Assembly (NCBI GenBank): GCA_005503165.1
Contig: SCNT01000039.1
Coordinates: 1 to 39,717 of the forward strand
Source of the DNA: Sphingomonadaceae bacterium 3R27E2-A
GTDB lineage: Bacteria > Pseudomonadota > Alphaproteobacteria > Sphingomonadales > Sphingomonadaceae
Direction: 5' to 3'
DNA length: 39,717 nt
Below the pieces are notes generated by a model that made no database searches, was not told the DNA's origin, and worked only from the letters and a program-made list of their open reading frames with translations. Shown here one piece after another: positions 16,082 to 24,825 of the stretch. A program made the translations under genes and the position numbers. Numbering within the stretch: the stretch's first letter is position 1; every line of letters begins with the position of its first letter.

Positions 16082-16354
16082 TTGGAGTTAGATAGTCCGT
16101 TTTCCACTTCGATGGGGCAGGCGCTCTGGATTATCATGCTCGTCGCGGGACCGCCGCTTATATTGATGTTGGTTGTCGGATTGGTGATCTCCATCATCCA
16201 GACTGCAACATCAATCAACGAGCAGTCGGTGAGCTTTGTCCCGAAGCTTCTGGCCTTCGTTCTGTTCCTCGCAATCTACGGCGCGTTCGCGGGCAATCTG
16301 TTTATCGACTACACCCGCGAATTATGGATGCATATTCCAGATGACATTAGGTAG
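16082..16354 (+). CDS. Orphan FliQ/SctS-like export-gate protein
   Basis: A 90-residue protein with two long hydrophobic segments, WIIMLVAGPPLILMLVVGLV and KLLAFVLFLAIYGAFAGNLF, joined by ISIIQTATSINEQSVSFVPK. That linker matches the most conserved part of FliQ/SctS proteins (xSxxQAxTQINExTLSFxPK), and the end FIDYTRELW matches their C-terminus. FliQ forms, with FliP and FliR, the inner-membrane gate of flagellar and type III export. Here no fliP, fliR or other flagellar gene is adjacent, so its role is unclear. I prefer TTG 16082, which gives the usual FliQ length. The frame is open from 16061, and no strong ribosome site decides. Confidence 0.75.
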   Translation: MELDSPFSTSMGQALWIIMLVAGPPLILMLVVGLVISIIQTATSINEQSVSFVPKLLAFVLFLAIYGAFAGNLFIDYTRELWMHIPDDIR

Positions 16355-16452
16355 CCGATCATGTTTTTTGTAGGCTAATGTTTGCTCGAATCTGGCGGTA
16401 GGCCGCACGCAGATCTAGTGTCGGAAGGCGTCGAAGCGAGAGGGATCAAGGT

Positions 16453-16620
16453 TTGGCAGATTTTGAACTGCTGGCGCGGCAACTAATCCAGCGATGAAAG
16501 GAGGACCCGAACGCGACTTATCAGAGCTGGTTCCTCTGGGACGAGCGCCTCAAGAACTTTCGTTCGATCCGACGGGGTCTTGCCCAGGTTGTCACGGAAA
16601 TCGAATCCGGAAGATTTGGT
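16453..16620 (+). pseudogene. N-terminal part of the downstream gene, ahead of and just after an in-frame TGA
   Basis: In the same frame as the gene that follows, TTG 16453 (GAGAGGG upstream) encodes ADFELLARQLIQR, then TGA at 16495-16497, then KEDPNATYQSWFLWDERLK, FRSIRRGLAQVVTEIESGRF and straight on into the body at 16621. The codons after the TGA look fully coding and contain no start codon until GTG 16621. The simplest reading is that the true start is TTG 16453 and one codon has become a stop. Confidence 0.6.
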
Positions 16621-17736
16621 GTGGCTTATCGCGGATCTTCGCTGGAAACGGTCGTACATTCGGTTGCCGAGCAAAGGCAGATATTCAAAGGGGCTGATCA
16701 TGCGTTTCTTTGGAAACCCAAATTGCGCATCCCCGACATCTACGAAAATCCAGCGAATCAGCGAGCCTTTGGCCGGTTGCTCGATCATTGTGCCTGTTGT
16801 GATACCGCTGAAGAGATCATCGCCGGTATCCACACAATCGATCGTCTGAACATCAAAGGGCTTGGGCCTGCGGTCGCCAATCTCCTCTATTTCCTGCACC
16901 CCACACTGGTGCCGCCGTTCAACACGGCGATCGTTAATGGCTATAATACGCTGACGTCCGGAAAGGTGAAGCTCGGTAGTTGGCAGCATTTTCTCGCGAT
17001 GCGCTCGGGCGTTCTCAACTTGAACGAGCGGTTCCGTGATTTGCTGTCGAATGATCTCGGCGCCATTGGCGGCCTGCTTTTCGATATCGGTTCGGGCCGA
17101 TATCCCGCGCCGCCGTGTGACGAGGAGGAACAGACCCTTGGATCTTGGGCGGAACGTCTGGAACAAGCGCGGGCTGACGCGCAAGCGCTTAACAAACCGC
17201 TTCAGAAGCAGGTAGAGAGCGATCGGACCCATTCGGAAATCCAAGCCTGGCTCCGAGATATAGGGCGTGCGCTGGGGTATGATATTTGGATTGCCTCCAA
17301 TGATCGAGGTCGCGTGCATGGCGGCATGCGACTGGGGGATGGCTGCCTCGAGAGCTTGCCGGCATCGATCGCGACATCGACCGGCGCGGATGCCATTCGC
17401 CTGATCGATGTGCTGTGGCTGGAGCGGAACGGAGACCACGTCGTTGCAGCGTTCGAAGTCGAGCATTCCACCTCAATCTATTCGGGGATCGTTCGGATGC
17501 TCGACCTGGCTTTGAGCGGCAGCCAATTGCACGCCACCGCCGGACTGTTCCTTGTGGCGCCCGATGCACGAGAGGGCGAAGTACGAGCCCAGCTCGCAAG
17601 GCCCGCGTTCAAGCGAATAGCAGATCTTGATTTTGCCTATCTTCCGTATGGCGAACTTGAACGCCAACGAGAGGCGATTTCCCGTTTTGGATCAGGCCTG
17701 AAGGCGATCAAGGCCATATCACGTGCCCTGCCGTGA
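16621..17736 (+). CDS. Predicted DNA-binding/restriction-endonuclease-like protein (body of a stop-interrupted gene)
   Basis: From GTG 16621 the frame gives 371 residues. The N-terminal half has conserved-looking blocks (SLETVVHSVAEQRQIFKGADH, 8-27) and a helix-hairpin-like IKGLGPAVANLLYFLHP near 78-94, as in DNA glycosylases and other DNA-binding folds. The C-terminal third (from HSEIQAWLRDIGRALGYDIW near 204) resembles PD-(D/E)XK-type nuclease domains: a strand LIDVLWL followed by AAFEVEHSTSIYSG near 276-289. Together this suggests a nucleic-acid-acting enzyme, possibly of restriction or repair type; no cognate methylase is adjacent. The frame extends 5' beyond the GTG, with good coding, to a TGA at 16495, so translation from 16621 would give a protein missing about 55 residues. 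Confidence 0.65.
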   Translation: MAYRGSSLETVVHSVAEQRQIFKGADHAFLWKPKLRIPDIYENPANQRAFGRLLDHCACCDTAEEIIAGIHTIDRLNIKGLGPAVANLLYFLHPTLVPPFNTAIVNGYNTLTSGKVKLGSWQHFLAMRSGVLNLNERFRDLLSNDLGAIGGLLFDIGSGRYPAPPCDEEEQTLGSWAERLEQARADAQALNKPLQKQVESDRTHSEIQAWLRDIGRALGYDIWIASNDRGRVHGGMRLGDGCLESLPASIATSTGADAIRLIDVLWLERNGDHVVAAFEVEHSTSIYSGIVRMLDLALSGSQLHATAGLFLVAPDAREGEVRAQLARPAFKRIADLDFAYLPYGELERQREAISRFGSGLKAIKAISRALP

Positions 17737-18096
17737 AAACGAAGTTCTAAGTTCCGCGCGCGAGGAACTAAACTCTGAGCCATGCAACACCGGCGAAAAT
17801 GAAGTGCACATACGCGTTTGGGCCACACTGCACTTCCGACAACAGCGACCTCAAGGAAAAATGATCAATCCACTTTAGGGCATGGCCAAGTTGTTCCTCG
17901 ATCGACCACCTCTGGAGATATCGGATGGCGGCGCGGCGGGCGCGGCTTGAGGCCGCGCAGCATGAACGTGAAAGATATAACCATATGGAATAACCATCTC
18001 GTTTGTGGCGATGAGTGGTGATTATTTCTGGTCTTGCCAAGGCCGCGAAGATAGCTCGTTAAGGAAGCCGAGAGCTTTCGCAAATGGGAGGGGACC
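17737..18096. other. Gene-poor stretch upstream of the first TonB receptor
   Basis: No supported gene. A leftward frame (18040-17768) contains IRYLQRWSIEEQLGHALKW, faintly like the C-terminal part of an IS4-type transposase, but it has no catalytic context and I do not annotate it. The right end must contain the promoter of the TonB receptor, whose ribosome site GGGAGGGG lies just before 18097. No convincing -35/-10 pair stood out. Confidence 0.4.
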
Positions 18097-20568
18097 ATGA
18101 GGAAATTGCTTCGCACGAGTGGCTCGATGACGGCCGTCCTGGCAGCCATATCGACCGCCGCCGCCTTCGCGCAGGATAACGCCGACGAGGCGCCGAGACC
18201 GGGAACGACGCAGAGCGAGATCGTCGTGACGGGTACGCGGCGGAACGATCTCAAGGCGGCCGATTCCGCTCAGCCGATCGACATCATCACCGGTGCCGAA
18301 CTGCTCGAAAAGGGCACGGCCGACATGAATGATCTCCTGCGCACCGAGGTCCCGTCGCTCAATGTCCAGCGCCTCGTCAGCAACGACGGCGCCGTTTTTA
18401 CCCGGCCTTTCTCGCTGCGCGGCCTGCCGCCGGACCAGACGCTGGTGCTCGTGAATGGCAAGCGGCGCCATCGCGGCGCGACGGTCCAGTTCACCAATGT
18501 TCCCTATATCCGGGGATCGCAGGGACCCGATCTTTCGGCGATCCCGTCGATCGCGATCGGCCAGCTCGAGGTTCTGCGTGACGGCGCGTCGGCGCTCTAT
18601 GGATCGGATGCGATCGCCGGCGTCCTCAATTTCGGTCTGCGCCGCGACCGCGAAGGCGGATTGCTGATCGCCCGCTATGGCCAATTCTATAAGGGCGACG
18701 GCGAGGATTTCCTCGTCCAGGGCAATGTCGGGCTTCCCTTCACCGACGCCGGTTTCGTCAACATCAGCGGCGAATATGTGAACGCCAGCACGACGTCGCG
18801 CGGCATTCAGCGTCCCGACGCGCAGGCGCTCATCGATGCCGGCGTTCAGGATGTCCCGGTCCCGGCGCAGCGCTGGGGAAATCCCGAATCCGAGGCGGCG
18901 CGCATCTTCGTCAATGCCGGCATCGAACTGTCGGACGAGATGGAATTCTACACCTTCGGCAACTATAGCTGGAGCCGCGGCACGACGGCCTTCTTTTACC
19001 GCAACCCCGATGCCAGCTTCATTTCCACCTCGATTCCGCTCACCAATACGCCCGGAGGACAGCGGTTCAGCTTCCGCCAGCTCTTTCCCGGCGGTTTCAC
19101 CCCGGATTTCGGTGCCACGGTGACCGATGCGGCGCTGGCGGCCGGCCTCAAGGGCGAATTCTCCTCGGGCCTGACCTATGACCTCAGCGCTTCCTATGGT
19201 CAGAACCATGCTTCCTACCGGATCGAAAATACGGTCAATCCGTCGCTTGGCCTCGCGTCGCCGACCTCCTTCAAGCCGGGGCAGCTCGAGCAGCGCGAAC
19301 TCGCTTTCAATCTCGATCTCACTTACCCCATCGCGATCGGCACCTCCGATCCGCTGACGCTTGCAGGCGGTCTCGAGTATCGGCGCGAGACATATGAGAT
19401 CACGGCCGGCGACATCGCATCATGGCAGGTTGGTCCTTTCGCGTCGGTCATCGATCCCGATACCGGAAACCGCGTCGGACTGCCGGTCGGCTCGAACGGC
19501 TTCCCGGGCTTCAGTCCCATCCAGGCGGGCGAGTTCGCGCGCAGCAACTGGGCCGCCTATACGTCGCTCGAAGGCAATCTCACCGACGCGCTCCAGTTCG
19601 GCCTTGCCGGCCGCTACGAGAATTACTCGGACTTCGGCTCGAAATTCACCTGGAAGATCAACGGGCGATATGATTTCTCGGACGTCTTCGCGGTGCGCGG
19701 ATCGGTCAACACCGGCTTTCGGGCGCCGACGCCGGGCCAGTCGAACGCCTCGCAGGTCCAGACCAACATCGACTCGATAACCGGGGCGCCGCTGACCGCA
19801 GGCATTATCGCGCCCAACAATCCGGTGGCGCAATTCTTCGGCGCGACGCCGCTTCGGCCCGAGAATTCGTTCAACGTCGCCGGCGGCATCGTGGTGAAGC
19901 CCTCCAATCGCATCACCTTCACGCTCGACTATTTCAACATCAAGGTCGAAGACCGGATCGCCGTATCGGGCAATTTCAATCTCACCCCGGCGCAGCGTGC
20001 GCAGCTCGCGGCGCTTGGCATTCCCGGTGGGGATTCCTTCCAGCAGGTGAGCTTCTTCACCAATTCCTTCGACAGCCGCACCCAGGGCGTCGATGCGGTG
20101 CTCACCGTGGGCTTCGACCTCGGCGACGGCAAGGCCACGCTCGGCCTCAACGGCAACTATACCAAAACCGATGTCATCAAGGCCTCGCCGGTGATCACTG
20201 CGGACCGCGAGCGGCTGCTCGAACTCGAGGGCTTCGTTCCGAAGTGGAAGGGCAATGCGTCCTTCACTTATGCGGGCGAGCGCTTCGGCTTCGTCGCGCG
20301 CGCGAACTATTATGGCAAATGGACCGACTATGGCGCCGCACCGGCTGCCGACCAGACGGGCGGCGCCGAACTGCTGGTCGATCTCGAGCTGTCCTACAAG
20401 GTTAGCGACATGCTCAAGCTCGCGGTCGGCGGCGAGAATATCTTCGACAATTACCCCGACGTCGAGGCGCGGCAATCCCAGATCAACAACGGGATCCGAT
20501 ATCTCCGCTTCGCGCCGACGGGGTTCAACGGGGGCTTCTGGTACGTCCGCGCGACCGCCTCCTTCTGA
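18097..20568 (+). CDS. TonB-dependent outer-membrane receptor
   Basis: An 823-residue outer-membrane receptor for active uptake driven by TonB-ExbBD. Signal peptide MRKLLRTSGSMTAVLAA... with cleavage near AFA|QD (26). A TonB-box-like EIVVTGTRR lies near 41-49. The plug domain runs through DLLRTEVPSLNV, PFSLRGLPPDQTLVLVNGKRRH and VLRDGASALYGSDAIAGVLNF (about 60-195). A barrel of some 620 residues ends in RATASF, with the terminal Phe expected for barrel assembly. GGGAGGGG precedes ATG 18097. The substrate cannot be read from sequence. It converges on a lysR gene 36 bases downstream and lies close to an amino-acid ABC operon, which makes amino-acid-like or chelate substrates plausible but unproven. 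Confidence 0.93.
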   Translation: MRKLLRTSGSMTAVLAAISTAAAFAQDNADEAPRPGTTQSEIVVTGTRRNDLKAADSAQPIDIITGAELLEKGTADMNDLLRTEVPSLNVQRLVSNDGAVFTRPFSLRGLPPDQTLVLVNGKRRHRGATVQFTNVPYIRGSQGPDLSAIPSIAIGQLEVLRDGASALYGSDAIAGVLNFGLRRDREGGLLIARYGQFYKGDGEDFLVQGNVGLPFTDAGFVNISGEYVNASTTSRGIQRPDAQALIDAGVQDVPVPAQRWGNPESEAARIFVNAGIELSDEMEFYTFGNYSWSRGTTAFFYRNPDASFISTSIPLTNTPGGQRFSFRQLFPGGFTPDFGATVTDAALAAGLKGEFSSGLTYDLSASYGQNHASYRIENTVNPSLGLASPTSFKPGQLEQRELAFNLDLTYPIAIGTSDPLTLAGGLEYRRETYEITAGDIASWQVGPFASVIDPDTGNRVGLPVGSNGFPGFSPIQAGEFARSNWAAYTSLEGNLTDALQFGLAGRYENYSDFGSKFTWKINGRYDFSDVFAVRGSVNTGFRAPTPGQSNASQVQTNIDSITGAPLTAGIIAPNNPVAQFFGATPLRPENSFNVAGGIVVKPSNRITFTLDYFNIKVEDRIAVSGNFNLTPAQRAQLAALGIPGGDSFQQVSFFTNSFDSRTQGVDAVLTVGFDLGDGKATLGLNGNYTKTDVIKASPVITADRERLLELEGFVPKWKGNASFTYAGERFGFVARANYYGKWTDYGAAPAADQTGGAELLVDLELSYKVSDMLKLAVGGENIFDNYPDVEARQSQINNGIRYLRFAPTGFNGGFWYVRATASF

Positions 20569-20604
20569 TCGGTGGCCGTGAGGGCCGTGCGGCGTCTTGT
20601 GTCT

Positions 20605-21510
20605 TCAGCTGGCGTCGGAGCCGAACATCGCGTCGCGGTGGGATTCGAGCACCGCGATAAAGGCCGCAGCGACTTGGGACATCGGCCTCAACTTCGGCGT
20701 GAAGAGCATATATTCGAAATGGACCTCCGGCGCGAAATCACGGACCGTAAGGCCCCGCTCGGCATAATCCGCTGCGGTCACGGGGTTGAGAATCGAACAT
20801 CCGACCCCCTGCATGACAAGCGCGCAGATGGTCATCGCATATTGGGTTTCGATGACCATCTCGCGGTGGACGCCCGCGTCCTCGAAAATGCGGTCGATGC
20901 GGTGACGCACGCCGTCCTCGAGCGCGAGCGAAATGAAGGGCTCGCCCTCGAGATCGGCCGGCCGGATGACGTCCTTGACGGCCAAGCGGTGGCCGGCAGG
21001 GAGAACGCAGGCGCCGGGGCAGCGCAGGAAGCGCTCCATCCTTATGCCGGGCAATTCGCGCGCCGGCGTCGCGAGCCCGATGTCGAACTGCTGGTTCGCC
21101 ATCCATTGCCGCACCGTCGAGGAACTGCGGGTCTGGAGCTGAACGGTGACGCCGGGATGTGTCTCGCGAAAGGCCGCGATCACACGCGGCAGGAAACTGA
21201 CCGCGAGCGCCGGAAGGGCGGCGATCCGGAGCGTGCCGGTCGCCATGTTGCGGATGTCTTCCGCTACCCGCTTCAGGGCCGCAATGCCCGAGAAGCTCCG
21301 CTCGACTTCGTAGAAAAAGGCGTCGGCTTCGGGCGTCACGGTGAGCGCGCTGCCGCGCGAACGCAGGAAGAGCTGAAAGCCCAGCTGATGCTCGAGCTCG
21401 GCAAGCATCTTGCTCACCGCGGGTTGCGACAGGTTGAGCGACTGCGCGGCCTGGGTGACCGATCCCGAGAGCATCACGGCCCTGAAGGCTTCGAGGTGAC
21501 GCAGGTTCAT
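20605..21510 (-). CDS. LysR-family transcriptional regulator
   Basis: A 301-residue LysR regulator. The N-terminal winged helix-turn-helix is textbook: MNLRHLEAFRAVMLSGSVTQ, then AAQSLNLSQPAVSKMLAELE and LGFQLFLRSRG. The C-terminal two-lobed effector domain follows from about 92 (GTLRIAALPALAVSFLPRVI). ATG 21510 is chosen because the LysR signature begins there and GGGAG lies nine bases upstream; the longer frame to 21729 overlaps the divergent gene. Its start lies only 55 bases from the start of the substrate-binding-protein gene of the ABC operon, so it very likely controls that operon and itself, in the usual divergent LysR manner. The effector is unknown but probably related to the transported solute. 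Confidence 0.92.
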   Translation of the reverse strand: MNLRHLEAFRAVMLSGSVTQAAQSLNLSQPAVSKMLAELEHQLGFQLFLRSRGSALTVTPEADAFFYEVERSFSGIAALKRVAEDIRNMATGTLRIAALPALAVSFLPRVIAAFRETHPGVTVQLQTRSSSTVRQWMANQQFDIGLATPARELPGIRMERFLRCPGACVLPAGHRLAVKDVIRPADLEGEPFISLALEDGVRHRIDRIFEDAGVHREMVIETQYAMTICALVMQGVGCSILNPVTAADYAERGLTVRDFAPEVHFEYMLFTPKLRPMSQVAAAFIAVLESHRDAMFGSDAS

Positions 21511-21565
21511 CGGACATCGCTCCCTATAGCTATTTCTTATGGCGCTAGCATTGAAAGCCTCGTTT

Positions 21566-22636
21566 ATGAATAGGTCGCACGCATCGCGCCGCTGGTTACC
21601 GGCGCTGCTCGCCGCAGGCGCCCTGTTACTCGGCGGCTGCGGCCGCGAGCCCGCCGGCACCGGTGGGCATGAAATCGCCGCGGCGAAGGGATCGACGCTT
21701 GCGCGGATTCGCGCGCGCGGAACGCTCAATTGCGCAATTCATACGGGGCAGCTCGGCATGTCCTATCTCGACAAACGCGGACGCTGGCAGGGCTTCTTCG
21801 TCGATTACTGCCGGGCGCTCGCCGCTGCGGTCCTCGGCGATGCCCGCAAGGTCCGGTTCATGCCGGTCGCCTCGAACAAGCGCTTCACGATCGTGCAGAC
21901 GGGCGAGGCCGACGTCCTGTCGCGGACGACGACATGGACGCTGACGCGCGACACCGACCTCGGGGTGAATTTCGTCGGCACCATGTATTATGACGGGCAG
22001 AGCTTCCTGGTGCCCCGGCGATCGGGTGTGCGGCTTCCGACGGATCTCGATGGCGCATCGATCTGCATCACCAAGGGGACGACCTCCGAACTCAACACCG
22101 CCGAATATTTCGAGCGCAAGGGGCTGCGTTTCCAGTCCGTCGTGTTCGAGAATCCCGAGGAAGCCAAGCTCGCCTTCTTTGCCGGGCGGTGCGACGCAAT
22201 GACCACCGATGCCTTCACGCTGACGGTGATCCGCCTGGCCGACACCGCGCATCCCGACGATTATGTGGTGCTGCCCGAGCGGCTCACCAAAGAACCGGTC
22301 GGCCCAGTCGTGCGCAGCGACGACGAGCAATGGTATGAGATCAACAAATGGGTGCTGAACGCGCTCTTCGCTGCCGAGGAAATGGGGGTCACCCGCGCGA
22401 ATGCCGCGCGCATGCGGATGGCCTCGCGCGACCCTGAAGTGCGCAAGATGCTCGGCGGCTTGCCCGGATTCGGCAAGTCGCTCGGCCTTGACGATGACTG
22501 GGCGTACCGGGCAATCGAGGCGACCGGCAATTATGGCGAAATCTTCGACCGGCACATTACGCCGCTCGGCGTCGAACGCGGACAGAATAAGCTCTATCGG
22601 GACGGCGGGCTGATCTACCCGTTGCCGATGCGATGA
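21566..22636 (+). CDS. Polar amino-acid ABC transporter substrate-binding lipoprotein (AapJ-like)
   Basis: A 356-residue extracytoplasmic solute receptor. N-terminal MNRSHASRRWLPALLAAGAL then LLGGC, a lipobox with Cys at 25. The mature part has the family-3/AapJ pattern: LARIRARGTLNCAIHTGQLG, GFFVDYCRALAAAVLGDARK, VRFMPVASNKRFTIVQTGEA, DVLSRTTTWTLTRD and a long C-terminal lobe ending near RDGGLIYPLPMR. AapJ-type receptors bind a broad range of L-amino acids. I prefer ATG 21566 (signal begins naturally there) over ATG 21539, though neither has a strong ribosome site. Its stop overlaps the permease start (ATGA). It is the first gene of an operon with permease, C-S lyase and ATPase genes, divergent from lysR. 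Confidence 0.9.
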   Translation: MNRSHASRRWLPALLAAGALLLGGCGREPAGTGGHEIAAAKGSTLARIRARGTLNCAIHTGQLGMSYLDKRGRWQGFFVDYCRALAAAVLGDARKVRFMPVASNKRFTIVQTGEADVLSRTTTWTLTRDTDLGVNFVGTMYYDGQSFLVPRRSGVRLPTDLDGASICITKGTTSELNTAEYFERKGLRFQSVVFENPEEAKLAFFAGRCDAMTTDAFTLTVIRLADTAHPDDYVVLPERLTKEPVGPVVRSDDEQWYEINKWVLNALFAAEEMGVTRANAARMRMASRDPEVRKMLGGLPGFGKSLGLDDDWAYRAIEATGNYGEIFDRHITPLGVERGQNKLYRDGGLIYPLPMR

Positions 22637-24825
22637 CTCATAAACACAGGCGGCTTGCCATCGCTGCGTTACCCTGGCTGCTGATCGCGGGCGGGCTTGT
22701 GGTCGCCTACGGCCTGTTTGCGACATTGGCGGACAATCTCGCGGACCGAAACATCCGGACGGGGTTCGGTTTCCTGTTCGACCGGGCGGGTTTCGCGATT
22801 GGCGAAACGCTGATTGCTTACGCGCCGGGCGATTCCTATGCCGCGGCGCTGGCGGTGGGTCTTCTCAACACGCTCCTGATATCGGCGCTCGGCATCATCT
22901 TCTCGACCTTGCTCGGCCTCGCGGTCTGCATGGCGCGCCTGTCGTCCAACTGGCTGCTTGCGAGGCTCTCCGGCCTTTATATCGAGCTGGTTCGCAATAT
23001 TCCGCTGCTGCTCCAGATGTTCGTCTGGTACGCCGCGCTGCTGTTCGGTCTGCCCGGACCCGGCCCGGGCGCCGTCGGACCGTTCGACCTCGATAATCGG
23101 GGATTGCACCTCCCCGCGCTCTCCTTGGCCGATCCGGGACGGCCGGTCTTTCTCATCGCGATCGTCGCCTGTGCGATCCTGCTGGGTGCCGTGCGGCGAG
23201 GAGCCGTTCGCACGCGCACTGCGCTGGCCTTCGCCGGCATCTCCCTGGTGCCGCTCTTGCTGTGGGGCGGGATCGATCTGCCGCGGGCGGGGCGCTTCGG
23301 AACCGTCGGCGGATTGTCGCTCTCCACGGAGTTTCTGACGCTGGTCGCCAGCCTTTCGGTCTATGCCTCGGCCTATCTGGCCGAGATATTCCGCGGCGCG
23401 ATCCTCGCCGTTCCCGCAGGGCAGAGCGAGGCCGCCAAAGCGCTCGGCCTGTCGCCCGCGCAAACAATGGGACGGATCGTGATGCCGCAAGCGCTGCGCA
23501 TCGCCATACCGCCGATGACGAGCTGGCATCTCAACACGATCAAGAACAGCTCCCTGGGGGTCGCGATCGGATATCCCGAATTTGTCTCGGTGGTCGATAC
23601 CGTCATCAGTCAGACAGGGCAGGCGATCGAGGGCGTCGGCCTGATCGTCGCGACCTTCCTGCTGCTTTCGCTATCCTTGTCGTTCGTCACCGGCCTCTAT
23701 GCCCGCCAGTTGGGCTGGAGCGTCGCCGGGCAGCCCGGCCGGAGCATCCAGTCGGCGCCCCTCGAACCCTTTCCGCTGCGCTCGGCGACCGCCTGGCCGT
23801 CGTGGATACGGCGCAATCTGTTCAGAGGAGGACGCCAGTCGATACTCACCATCGCGATCCTCGCCATGACCGCGGCTTTCGCCGGCAAGGGGCTCTCGTG
23901 GCTGCTGTTCGACGCGACCTTCGCCGGGGGCGCGGCCGATTGCCGTTTGGCCAGCGGTGCTTGCTGGCCATTCCTCCGCGAAAATGCGCGGCTGATATTG
24001 TTTGGCACCTATCCCGAAGCCGAGCAGTGGCGGTCCGCAGCAGCGGCGGCCGCGCTGCTTTCATGCCTTGCCTTCTCCTTCGTCCCGCGATTCTGGCGCA
24101 GCCGCCTCGGGCTTGTCTGGCTCGGCGCAATCGCCGTGGCGGTACTTCTGCTACGAGGAGGATTCGCGGGCCTTTCCTATGTCCCGATGGAGAAGTGGAG
24201 CGGCCTGCCGGTCACATTGCTGCTCGCGAGCCTTGCGGTGGTCGGCGCTTTTCCATTGGCTATACTCCTCGCGTTCGGCCGCAGGTCGGCGCGGCGCGGC
24301 ATTCGCTGGCCGAGCGTCGCCTTCATCGAGCTGGTTCGCGGAACGCCGCTGATCGGAGTGCTCTTCCTCGCTGCGGTCCTGTTCCCGCTGTTCGTGCCCT
24401 CCTATCTCTCGATCGACAGCCTGCCGCGCGTCCAGCTCGCGCTCATATTCTTCACTGCCGCCTATATGGCCGAGGTCATCCGGGGCGGCCTGCTGGCGGT
24501 TCCCGTCGGGCAAGCCGAGGCCGCGCATGCTCTTGGCCTCACCAAATGGCAGGCGCGGCGCCATATCCTGTTGCCGCAGGCGCTGAAAGTCAGCGTGCCG
24601 GGGCTGGTCAACACTTCGATCAGCGAGGTCAAGAACACGACGCTCGTCCTCATCGTCGGCGTCTTCGATTTGTTGCAGACGACCCGCCTCTCCTACGTCG
24701 AGGCGCAATGGCGACCCTATTTCGCCGAAGCCTATCTTTTTACCGGGACAATCTTTTTCCTCCTCTGTTTCTCCCTGTCCCGGCTCAGCATGAAGATCGA
24801 ACGGAAACTAAACTATGCAGGATAA
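22633..24825 (+). CDS. Fused double permease of an amino-acid ABC transporter (AapQ-AapM fusion)
   Basis: A 730-residue inner-membrane protein containing two complete permease halves that are separate proteins (AapQ and AapM, about 400 and 380 residues) in the usual aapJQMP operon. The first half has RNIPLLLQMFVWYAAL near 120 and the ATPase-contact loop GQSEAAKALGLSPAQTMGRI near 263-282. A linker near 360-390 (GRSIQSAPLEPFP) leads to the second half with RGTPLIGVLFLAAVLFPLF near 573 and the loop GQAEAAHALGLTKWQARRHI near 629-648. It therefore makes a single-chain channel that pairs with the ATPase at 26059. The reading frame is continuous across the junction, so this is a true fusion. It overlaps both neighbours by a few bases. 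Confidence 0.92.
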   Translation: MTHKHRRLAIAALPWLLIAGGLVVAYGLFATLADNLADRNIRTGFGFLFDRAGFAIGETLIAYAPGDSYAAALAVGLLNTLLISALGIIFSTLLGLAVCMARLSSNWLLARLSGLYIELVRNIPLLLQMFVWYAALLFGLPGPGPGAVGPFDLDNRGLHLPALSLADPGRPVFLIAIVACAILLGAVRRGAVRTRTALAFAGISLVPLLLWGGIDLPRAGRFGTVGGLSLSTEFLTLVASLSVYASAYLAEIFRGAILAVPAGQSEAAKALGLSPAQTMGRIVMPQALRIAIPPMTSWHLNTIKNSSLGVAIGYPEFVSVVDTVISQTGQAIEGVGLIVATFLLLSLSLSFVTGLYARQLGWSVAGQPGRSIQSAPLEPFPLRSATAWPSWIRRNLFRGGRQSILTIAILAMTAAFAGKGLSWLLFDATFAGGAADCRLASGACWPFLRENARLILFGTYPEAEQWRSAAAAAALLSCLAFSFVPRFWRSRLGLVWLGAIAVAVLLLRGGFAGLSYVPMEKWSGLPVTLLLASLAVVGAFPLAILLAFGRRSARRGIRWPSVAFIELVRGTPLIGVLFLAAVLFPLFVPSYLSIDSLPRVQLALIFFTAAYMAEVIRGGLLAVPVGQAEAAHALGLTKWQARRHILLPQALKVSVPGLVNTSISEVKNTTLVLIVGVFDLLQTTRLSYVEAQWRPYFAEAYLFTGTIFFLLCFSLSRLSMKIERKLNYAG

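Noticed and set aside
17768..18040. Leftward frame with IRYLQRWSIEEQLGHALKW, as a transposase remnant
   Set aside because: Only one short stretch is suggestive; no catalytic residues, no ends and no second block support it.
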